Below are positions 55,111 through 64,000 of a stretch of DNA of 64,000 nt, piece after piece. The DNA comes from Berberis thunbergii (Eukaryota; Streptophyta; Magnoliopsida; Ranunculales; Berberidaceae). The stretch spans positions 248,001 through 312,000 of the forward strand of contig QNQO01000520.1 of assembly GCA_003290165.1 (NCBI GenBank), given 5' to 3'. Below the pieces are notes generated by a model, which was given only the letters and a program-made list of their open reading frames with translations, made no database searches and had not been told where the DNA came from. Numbering within the stretch: the first letter of the stretch is position 1; every line of letters starts with the position of its first letter. Position numbers and translations under genes: made by a program.

Positions 55111-56430
55111 ATGGAAGACAAAACATCATTTATTCCTAACATGGAAAGAGAACAAGTTCCTGAAGAGCCAAATGTTGATCGAATTAGGCGGTTGGAGGAT
55201 GCACTAACAAGGTTGGCAGAGAGTTAGGTTAGATTCTTTGAGTTGTAGAGTACCCAACCATTTGCACTTGTAGCACCACCTAGAGCCCCAGTCATAGTAG
55301 TTGCACCTACTGAGGTAGGTGTGTTGATTAGAAAATTTAAAAAAGATTGATCCACCTAAATTTACATGAACAAACGAGGAAGTGAAAACAAAGGATTGAC
55401 TAAAGAGGATTAAACAAATATTTGATGTCATGGAGGTGAGAGAGGAACAAAAAGTGAAGTTGGCTACTTTTATGTTTACTAGTGAGACATTTCATTGGTG
55501 TGAAGCCACTGAGAGATCATTAACTATTCCACCAGATGATGCCCTAGCTCTAGTAATTTCTTCTACGATAACATGGGTATGGTTTCTTAAGGTTTTTAAT
55601 GAGAATTTTTTTTTTGTTTCAGATCAACATGAAAAACACAAGGAATTTGTACTATTGAGGCAAGAAAAAAAATGTCTATTTTGGAATATGAAGCAAAGTT
55701 CCATGCTCTGTCTCATTTTGCACCTAAGTTAGTAGACACGTAGCAAAGTAAATGTAAAAAGTTCGAGATGGGGCTAAATTTTGCTGATAGACAACGAACT
55801 TCTATCTTTTAGTGTGACAAATTTGCACATTTAATTGATAAGGTGAAGGTAGCTGAAAGGGATGTGCAAGAAGCGGCTGGAAAGAGGGAACAATTTAAGA
55901 AGGCACGCTCTGACACTTCACAGTCAACAACTTCTAAATTTTAAGTGGGAGAGGGCAGGGTTCCAAATCAAATAAAATGTCTATTCCACAATTGGTAAGA
56001 CCTCCGTCAGATAAAGGGCATGGTTCTTCTAGTCAGAAAATAAACTTTTCGGAACAACAACAGTAGGAATCTCAAGGGATCAGAAAGGGCATTATACTAG
56101 AGATTGCACATAGCAAAGGACAGATAACCGTAAGATTTTCACTTGTGGCAACAAGGTCACATAAAATGGACATATCTAGAAAATAAAGCCCCAGCATCAT
56201 CAGTTGGAAGTGCACCTGTTGGAGGAAGTGGTATGACTAGTACTTCTCAGGGTAGAGGTACCAGTTCCTTATCGAGAACAACAACTCAGGGTAGGGTTTT
56301 TACGATGACACAACAGGATGCCCAAGCTACTCCAGATGTAATAACATGTATGCTCTCTATTATGGGTAGAGATGCACATGTTCTCATAGATCCTAGTTCT
56401 AACATTCATTTGTATCATTAGCATTTGCAG
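55111..56430 (+). pseudogene. Tekay-like gag and protease start
   Basis: It starts MEDKTSFIPNMEREQVPEE near 55111. A coiled segment (RIRRLEDALTRLAES) is followed by a stop. The Retrotrans_gag part is in pieces (MEVREEQKVKLATFMFTSET, FHWCEATERS, WVWFLKVFNENFF), then Ser/Gly-rich linker and the protease start (VITCMLSIMGRDAHVLIDPS), where the D-x-G-S active site has become D-P-S-S. Several stops and frameshifts are seen. Confidence 0.75.
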
Positions 56431-56535
56431 TGCATATAGATCAAATCCTTACTCCATTATATCATTTTATGTTCATAACTACTTCTGTTGGTGAGGTAGT
56501 GGCGACTCATCATTCATAGAAATTGCATTCTCAAA

Positions 56536-58309
56536 GTGGGAGGCAATGAATTATCAGTTAATTTATTACCTTTAGATATACATGATTTTGATGTGATTCT
56601 GGGGATGGATTGGTTGTCTTCCTATCATGCGTCTATTGATAATTTTCGCAAGGAAGTCATGTTTCAAATACCAAGGGAATCACCATTTAGTTTCATTGGG
56701 GAACACAAAATTACTCCAGGATATGAAAGCAAGAAAATTATTGAAGAAAGGATAACATGATTACTTAGCACATATTGTAGACACTAAGGCTAAGGGTGTG
56801 CATGTTGTAGATATACATGTTGTATGTGAATTTCCTGATGTGTTTTCAGATGAGTTATCTGGTCTACCAATAGACAGAGATATTGAGTTTACTATTGAAT
56901 TAATTCCAAGTACACAACCTATTTTCATTGCACCTTATCGGATAACTCTTCTGGAATTAAAGGAATTAAAAATTCAGCTACAAGACTTACTTGATAGAGA
57001 ATTTATCAAGCGCAGTGTTTCACCATGGGGAGCTCCGGTATTATTTGTAAAGAAGAAAGATGGCACTATGAGGCTGTATATTGATTATCGACAACTCAAT
57101 AGGGTGATTGTTATAAACAAGTATCCCTTACCTTGTATTGATGATTTGTTTGATCAGTTACAAGGAGCCAAAGTGTTCTCAAAGATTGATCTTAGATCTG
57201 GATACCATCAGCTGAAAGTTAAAGATAGTGATGTTTCTAAGACTGTTTTTCATATGAGATATGACCATTATGAGTTCTTGGGAATGCCTTTTGGTGTGAC
57301 CAATTCTCCCGCAACTTTCATGGACTTGATGAATCGAGTATTCCAATCTTTTATTGATTCCTTTGTGATAGTGTTCATTGATGGTATTTTAATTTATTCA
57401 CAAAGTGAAGAGCAACATAACGAACATTTGTCTACTGTATTGCAGACTTTTAGAAATGAGCAATTATTTGGTAAGCTAAGTAAGTCTAAATTTTGGCTAT
57501 ATATAATTGTATTCTTGGGACATGTAATTTCAGGAGATGACATTTTTGTTGACCCTAAGAAGATTGAATCTGTTGTGAACTGGGAGAGGCCATCTAATGT
57601 TATTGAAATTCTAAGCTTTTTGGTTCTAGCTGGGTATTATTGTCGTTTTATCCAAGGTTTTTCTTATATTTTTATGCCTTTGACACGGCTAACCAGAAAA
57701 GAGGTAAGGTTTGAATGGACAGATGAGTGTGAACAAAGTTTCGAAGAATTAAAGAGTAGATTGGTCTCAGCACCCGTGTTGGTCATTCCTTCTGGACATG
57801 AAAGTTTCGTGGTTTATAGTGATGCATCTCTTCATGGTTTAGGATGTGTATTGATACAACATGGGAGTGTTATCGCTCATGCATCCAGACAATTGAAAAC
57901 TCATTAGCATAATTATCCTACACATGATCTTGAGTTGATTGCTATTATCTTTGTATTGAAGATATATAGACATTATCTTTATGGTTTGACGTTTTAAATT
58001 TATACTGATCATAAGAGTTTGAAACATATATTCACGCAGAAAGAACTAAATTTGAGACAACGAAGATGGACGGAGTTGATTGAAAACTATGATTGTGAAA
58101 TTCAATATCATCCAGGAAAAGCTAATGTAGTAGCTGATGCTTTGAGTAGAAAGTCGTTGGGAAGTTTAGCACACATCCGAGCTATTCAAATAAACCTATT
58201 TGCAGATTTGAGATGTTTGAGAGTTGATCTGGCAGTGGGAAATGACACTACTTTATTGGCTACACTTACTTTGAGGCCAATGCTAGTTGAGAAATTTCAA
58301 GAGGGTTAG
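56536..58309 (+). pseudogene. Tekay-like reverse transcriptase and RNase H
   Basis: 56536-56760 has the protease end (LPLDIHDFDVILGMDWLSSY). 56798-57907 is one long open frame with the RT ([58 protein letters not shown]). The catalytic box reads FIDGILIYS (57374-57385): the second Asp of the FIDD motif is Gly, which removes a metal ligand. RNase H follows ([20 protein letters not shown]), with a stop at 57907 and continuation near 58019 ([16 protein letters not shown]). Confidence 0.85.
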
Positions 58310-58329
58310 AGTTTTGATCCACAACTACT

Positions 58330-59470
58330 TAAAATCAAGGATGAAGTGAAAAATGACTTCCAACTTATGTTATGCACCCAGGTAGTACCAAGATGTATCG
58401 TGATTTACATGAGCACTATCGGTGGATGAGAATGAAAAGAGAAATAGCCGAATTTGTGTCAAAATGATTGATTTTCCAGCAAGTTAAGGCCGTGCACCAA
58501 TGCTCTGCAGGTTTACTACAACCTCTAGCTATTCCTGAATGGAAATGGGAACATGTTACAATGAATTTTATATCCGATTTACCTCGCACTCAAACATGGC
58601 ATGATTTTATTTGGGTGATAGTTGATAGACTTACCAAGTCAGCTCATTTCATTCCAGTAAATACTACTTTCAATCTTAATAAATTGGCACAAAACTAAGT
58701 TGATGGGATTGTTAGATTGCACGGTGCACCTGTTTCAATTATTTCGGATAGAGATCTAAGATTTACGTCTAAGTTCTGGCCTAGCTTACAAGAAGCCATG
58801 AGAACTTCATTGAAATTCAGTATTGCATTTCATCGTCAGACTGATGGGCAATCAATGTACCATTCAAACTCTTGAATATATGTTACGGGCATGTGTATTG
58901 GAATTTCAAGGCAGTTGGGATGTCAACCTACCACTAATAGAATTTTCTTATAATAACAACTATCAAGCTAGTATTGATATGGCTCCCTATGAAACTTTAT
59001 ATGATAGACAGTGTCGAACTTTTGTGTGTTGGACTGAAGTTGGAGAAAGGAAATTGTTAGGCCCAGAGATCGTTCAAGCAACTACTGATAAGATCAGGAT
59101 GATTCAAGAAAAACTGAAGATAGCACAGAGTTGACAAAAGAGTTATGCCGATAATAGAATAAGGGACTTAGAGTTTGAGAAAGGTGATTTAGTTTTCTCA
59201 CGAGTATCTCCATAGAAGGGTGTTATGAGATTCGGAAAGAAAGGGAAGCTAAGTCCTCGGTACATTGGACAATTTGAGATAATGGAACATGTTGGTCTTA
59301 CAGCTTATCAATTTGCATTACCCCCGAGCTTGGCACAACTTCATGATGTTTTCCATGTTTCTATGCTACGAAATTATATACCAGACCCATCACATGTGTT
59401 AACAGCACAACCTATAGAATTGAAAAGAGATTTTTCGTATGTTGAAGAACCGGTACAAATTTTAGATTAA
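58330..59470 (+). pseudogene. Tekay-like integrase with C-terminal domain
   Basis: Pieces of integrase are KWEHVTMNFISDLPRTQTWH and VIVDRLTKSAHFIPVNTTFN (first catalytic Asp position changed from MDF to MNF), YMLRACVLEFQGSWDVNLPL, and MAPYETLYDRQC. The GPY-like tail is GKLSPRYIGQFEIMEHVGLT followed by HDVFHVSMLRNYIPDPSHVL. Frame breaks are frequent. The zinc-binding HHCC part before 58468 is mostly lost. Confidence 0.8.
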
Positions 59471-59600
59471 ATTGAGCAAGTACTGCATAACAAAACCATT
59501 TCACTGGTTAAGGTATTGTGGCATAGTCATTCAATTGAAGAAGCAATGAGGGAAAGTAAAAATAGTATGAGGAAATATCCTCGTTTATTTCAGTCAGGTA
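59468..59600 (+). pseudogene. Chromodomain remnant
   Basis: After a TAA at 59468-59470, the same frame continues with IEQVLHNKTISLVKVLWHSH and EAMRESKNSMRKYPRLFQ. This is the Tekay-type chromodomain (usually VLRNKTIPLVKVLWRNH..EEATWE), which targets integration to heterochromatin; the Trp of EEATWE is missing. Confidence 0.7.
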
Positions 59601-59641
59601 AGTAAATTTCGGGGACGAAATTCTAATTTGGAGGGAAGAGT

Positions 59642-61497
59642 TGTGAGATTTGAACCTTGAAAACATGCATTTCATATATTGTTATATATCTCAAACTTAT
59701 TTAGAGCACGAGTAAATAGTTTTGGCAGCATGCCTGGTTCTAAGTGTGTGTGAGAGTTTAATTGGTTGATTACAAATCTTTTTTTTTTATAGAACATGTT
59801 AAGAACACACTTATACGAGAAAATTTCGTCAAGTAGCTCTTTTAGAAAATATTGGAAAAGCTTGAGGTGCTTAGTGAAAGTCTTACAAAATTGTAGAACT
59901 AAAACATGAATATGGGATATAATTGCCACTTCATGCTATTTAAGCAACACATGACAATAAGTCCCTTACCTTCATCCTCTTGATTTTACAAGCAAATAGC
60001 TCCCAAAAAGAAAGATTTACAACAAATTCTCTTGAAGAAACTTGGCCGAGTTTGGAAGGGATCCTCAATTAGGTACTTGTTTATGCTTGAATTTTGAACT
60101 ATAAGCTTTGTTTAAGGTATTGGTTAGGTTTGATGATATGTAAGATTAGGTAAATCAGGGTTTGATGTTGTTTAAGATCAGGGAAATTAGGTTATCATGT
60201 TGTTTAGAATCATATTGAGTTAGGTTGATGGTATGGAGAGTTGTATAGATGATTCGATGTTTATATGGATGTATATGCAAATTCAGACAGATTTGCACAC
60301 TGTGTACAAAAATTGGTGTGATCTGTTGTACACAACTTTGAATTACAAACAGTTTGTTGAGTTGGAAACTAGAGACATAGAGTTTTCCATGGATATAAAC
60401 TTCGAAGTCTAATTCCCTATATCAAGGTCTCGCGATCAGAGTCTTATATACTGTGTCATGTCCTGAATTTGCAGCAATTTTGTGTTGGATAGTGTTGAAT
60501 GGATCTCCCTCCACAAAGACCCAATTTAAGCATATAATATATGGTTTCAAAGCTAGTGATGTCTACTTTGGAACACAACTAAAATATTGTAAAATTCAAA
60601 GTGTATTATCAGATATAGCATATAGAATGAGAGGTAGTTAGAACCCATGATTTAGGTTATGTTAGGAAGGGAGGGTTGTTTATGAGTTTTGAGCTTCAGA
60701 AGGAAGCATGGTTACTCTTTTATCGTGTTCATGCATTCATTTATTTCATGAGCATGTGTTTTATATATTCTATAACTATATGTGCGATTTATGTTGAGCT
60801 TGAGCCTATGTGATTTCATTTAGATTCAGAGAAGGCTTCGACTACATCTCAAACACCTTGAGAGTAGAGTGCACATCGAGTAAGGCATCAGTTGATTTAA
60901 TGTGAGTATAACTGTCATGGTTTTTAGAACTAATATTCATTTATTTGTTGTGGAATAAATTGTTATGTTGTCGTCTCACATTCTAGACGTTAAAAGGTTA
61001 ATGTTTATTTGTTATGTTATCGTCTCACATTCCAGACGTTAAAAGTGGAATGGTGATTAGTATGTGTATGTTTGTAGCATTGAAATTTGAATTATAAATT
61101 GTGTTAATCATTTTCTCTTGTATGACTTTATAATACTCACTGAGCTTGTGGATAGCTCCCCTATCTCGTTATTCCATTTTCAGTTCTTCAGCTAGAGGTG
61201 GTCCACTGTACAACTAGAGTCTTTTAGAGGGGTCGAGTTTTGTGTTTTATGTTTCCTTAGTTTGTATTAGTGGCATGTATATTTTGTGCAAATGTTGTGA
61301 GTTGTAAATTGGGGAAATATTTCCTTTGTTTTTAGATCAAGACTGATGTTGTTTGAGCAAGTGTTGCATTTTAGTAAATATTGTAATTTCATTTTCTAGA
61401 TGTTATTTTCAAGTCATATTGACTGAAGTTTTGTTGTTGCTATCACGTCACATTCTGGAGGCAGGTCCCACTCGACCACCTAGAATGAGGCGTGACA
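59642..61497 (+). repeat. 3' LTR of the Tekay-like element
   Basis: 1856 bp, directly after the purine tract TTGGAGGGAAGAGT (59628-59641). Only two minisatellite units remain (about 60960-61060) against four in the left LTR, which explains much of the length difference. Confidence 0.85.
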
Positions 61498-63400
61498 ATC
61501 TGAACACCCAACCCAATTAGCATCAGAAAATGCAGTAAAGTTAAAGATAGGACTAGCTCAAAAGTGAAAACGAACTCCTAATTTTCCCTTCAGATATCGA
61601 AGAGTTCTCTTGACGGTAGCAAAGTGAGCTTTGGTAGGTGCATGCAGAAATTGACAAACCTGTTTATCAAAATAAGTAATGTCAGGTTAGTAAGTGCCAA
61701 GTATTGAAGTGCACCAACAATGCTACGATAATAGGTGGGATCATTCAAGGGTCACAATCCTTAAGAGATAACTCAGAACTAATGACAAATTGAGTAGAGA
61801 GTGGCTTAGCTTCATGCATATTAGTGCGATAAAGAAGATCAAGGGTGTACTTCGTTTGAGTAAGTGAAGGCAAGCAGTGGTACGACGAACTTCCATGCCC
61901 AAGAAGTAGTGAAGGTCTTCTAGATTTTTGATATCGAATTTGGAACGGAGAAAGGAGATCAGTGCATGAATCTCAGCGTATGAGAGCAGGTGACTATGAT
62001 AGCATTGACATAAAGAAAAAGAATTATGGTACCACTAGAAGAGTTTTGAGTAAATATATTGTTATTAGACTATGAGCAAGTAAACTCGAGTTCAAGCAAT
62101 GACGAGCCGAATCTGTGAAACCATGCCCAAGGAGCTTGTTTTAGTCAATACAAAGCTTCCGAACTTTGCAAACATGATTTGGTAAACACAAATTTTTAAA
62201 GCCTGGGGTTGTTTCATGTACACATCTTCATGAAGATTGTCATGTAGGAAAGCATTGCGCGCATCCCCGTATTGTTGAGAGAATCCTTTTGCAACAAGGC
62301 GAGCTTTAAAGCGCTCAATAGAACCATCACACCATCGCTTAATTTTTTAAACCCATTCGCAATCCACCAAATTCTTATGTAGGGATGAAATTGATGTCCA
62401 TGTACAGTTTCGAAGAAGTGCATTAAACTCTTCTAACCTTGTAACTTGCCAACGATGATCTCGTACAGCTTGAGTATAACAAGTGGGCTCTTGCAATTGA
62501 TCATGAATAATAAAGGAGAAACATTAAGGTAAGGGATACCTCGTGGAACAAGCTGCATACGTTTGAATTTTTTTATTTATGTGTGCCATCCCGTGTGCGT
62601 TTGACCATATGGTGAGTAGGTGCTTTGAGAGGATTGATTGGAGCAAAGGCGATGGTGTTGTTGTAGCATCTGGGGTTGAATTTTCTAGATCATATTGTAC
62701 ATCATATAGTATTGACTCTGTACAGGCATGAGGCAATGGAGCAATAGAAGGCTCTAAAGCTGGTTATAATGGTGCATGTCCTTGATAACGATTTCGACGA
62801 GTGTAAGTGATCAACAAACACTACACAATATTGGCATATTTGTAACAACCCCCAAAAAAATATCATTGTTGTGTTGTAACACTTTACCAAATAGTTTCAC
62901 AAATGAAGTGATACAATAATTGGATCACCATGAATAGTATGGTGCTGCAAGTGATAATATTCATGGTGATCAAACTTATTGTATCTTGTGAAACTGTTTT
63001 TTGAATTTTTTGCCTGAATTTAGTTTTGACTTGAAATTGTTTGGTGGGTTGTTACATCACAAAAGTGATATTGTTTTGGATTTTGTTACAAAACTGCCCA
63101 TCAGACTCGGGTTCTATGATAGATGCAACTACAACAGATTCCGAGGTGTCTTGAAGTAGGTAGAGAATAATGCGCCTAAGGTGTCTTGCAGTAGAGAGGG
63201 GACAATACGTCTGAAATAGACCCATCCATCAAGAACTGATGTTGATTCCACAGGTGTTTGAGCCATGTGTGAACCTGCATAAGGGAATAGATGTTGGTAA
63301 AAAAACATGACGAGATATGTAAATCCGAGATGTGGTAGAATCAAGACATTTGTAGTCACGGTGAGAGTTACTATATCCAATAAAAATGCAACTTTTAGTC
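61498..63400 (-). pseudogene. Copia reverse transcriptase and linker remnants
   Basis: The minus strand is full of stops. It carries short pieces compatible with copia RT and its upstream linker, for example at 62214-62423 and 61500-62100 (CFAHIKGKLGVRF-like text in broken frames). Assignment rests mainly on position between integrase (above 63395) and RNase H (53015 and below). It also contains a foldback element at 62841-63056. Confidence 0.5.
62841..63056. mobile_element. 216-bp foldback element inside copia
   Basis: TGTAACAACCC at 62841 and GGGTTGTTACA ending at 63056 are inverted ends. The inner arms AGTTTCACAA..GATACAATAA and TTATTGTATCTTGTGAAACT also pair, as do GGATCACCATGAATA and TATTCATGGTGATC. 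It is probably a MITE. No target duplication was recognised. Confidence 0.65.
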
Positions 63401-63770
63401 TTTGGTTGAGCTTAGTGGATCAATAAGGCACCTAAGGAAGCAATGACAACCAAAGTTACGAAGAAAGTCATAATCAAGGGGCTTCTGGAAAAAAATTTCA
63501 AATGGTGAAATCCCATCCAAGACCACACTCTGTAGGAACCTATTTATCAAATAAATAGTAGTGCAAAATGCTTCTGCCAAAAAAAGATTTGGGAAGGTGA
63601 CTGTGGTCTAAAAGTGAAATCCCAGTTTCAACAATGTGCCTAATCTTTCTTTCAGCGGTGCCATTTTGTTTTGTTGGGGAGTAAGTAATTACTAAGAGGG
63701 CTCCCAATATACTCACCACCACCACCAAATTGTAAAATTTTAAGTTGTGTTGAAATTGTTTTTCAATCAT
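63395..63770 (-). pseudogene. Copia integrase remnant
   Basis: KQNGTAERKIRHIVETGISL (the Glu of QNGxAERK is the third catalytic acid) and LLDHSHLPKSFFG lie in one frame. The overlapping next frame has AEAFCTTIYLINRF and GISPFEIFFQKPLDYDFLRN plus FGCHCFLRC, the usual copia sequence after the core. A frameshift separates them. The upstream core lies beyond the window. Confidence 0.8.
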
Positions 63771-64000
63771 GCTTTTGAAGTGTGAAAAACTTTTCTCAAC
63801 TTCTGAGTTCTAAAAAATAAATCCATGTAAACAAACACACAAACAATAAGAAGTAACGGAATCCAGAATTAGAATACTTAGGAGCGGGGCCCCATAAATC
63901 AGAATGTGTTGAAACACCAAGTGCATGAGCAACAAACATTATTGGAAATAACAAAGGGTACGTAATTTATGAGACTTTCCAACCATGCAACTAAACAAAC

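Larger units (their letters stand above)
53016..61497 (+). mobile_element. Ty3/gypsy retrotransposon, Tekay-like chromovirus, 8.5 kb
   Basis: LTRs lie at 53016-54935 and 59642-61497 (TGTGAGATTTGAA...GAGGCGTGAMA), flanked by ATTTG (53011-53015) and ATCTG (61498-61502), a 5-bp duplication with one difference. The tRNA-Met primer site, gag, protease, RT, RNase H, integrase and a chromodomain-like tail are in canonical order, with many frame breaks. Chromodomain at the integrase C-terminus and LTR/PBS style suggest Tekay/Del. It is inserted into the copia RNase H region, so it is younger than the copia element, and has itself since decayed. Confidence 0.88.
52200..64000 (-). mobile_element. Ty1/copia retrotransposon, minus strand, split and running off the window
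   Basis: The 3' LTR border is CTAACA|TCCCCC at 52562/52563 (TGTTAG on the minus strand, preceded by the purine tract ACGGGGGA). The left limit of this LTR is not resolved. Internal pol parts are at 52563-53015 and, beyond the Tekay insertion, 61498-64000. The order on the minus strand, integrase (63770-63395), RT (about 62420-61500), RNase H (53049-52560), is the copia order. Many stops are present; it is a dead copy whose gag end lies outside the window. Confidence 0.75.

Overview
This window is nuclear DNA of a flowering plant, most likely a eudicot. The evidence is short exons with GT-AG introns, AT-rich introns and spacers, a plant-type plastid thioredoxin, a telo-box ribosomal protein promoter, and dense nested plant transposons. 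I cannot name the species.

Only three loci look like intact host genes. A chloroplast m-type thioredoxin (11155-12667, +) has a split transit peptide and a WCGPC active site. A PI-PLC X-domain protein of the At5g67130 type (25232-28258, +) has eight exons, a signal peptide and a GPI-like tail. 40S ribosomal protein eS10 (29797-32567, -) has five exons, the first coding only ATG, with a telo box and TATA upstream. They are unrelated housekeeping or secreted-protein genes, not a cluster.

The rest is mobile or decayed DNA. Region 1-6362 ends in a CACTA terminus and carries exon fragments of at least five, probably six, unrelated genes, all on the minus strand: uracil phosphoribosyltransferase, leucine aminopeptidase, a Rif1-like protein, CNOT9/RCD1, a purple acid phosphatase and an AINTEGUMENTA-like AP2 factor. 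Region 8487-10921 is a hAT-like element with a second hAT nested in it, flanked by an exact 8-bp duplication. Region 13703-14257 is a subtilase fragment beside a 631-bp hAT element. Region 16940-24140 is a decayed endogenous caulimovirid (plant pararetrovirus) containing its own hAT insertion.

Region 33660-40975 is a minus-strand Ty3/gypsy remnant, split in its protease region by a 2.4-kb hAT element that carries six exon pieces of a PHO1 phosphate exporter gene (a Pack-hAT). Region 41890-50777 is a retrotransposon LTR split by a 620-bp hAT element and by a structurally complete, gag-only LTR element (42845-50586) with a tRNA-Asp primer site. From about 52200 to the window end lies a minus-strand Ty1/copia element, itself split by a Tekay-like Ty3/gypsy element (53016-61497). 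Small hairpin elements are scattered throughout.

The most unusual content is the two gene-fragment-carrying DNA transposons: the multi-gene CACTA element and the PHO1-carrying hAT. Family assignments come from recognised motifs without a database search.
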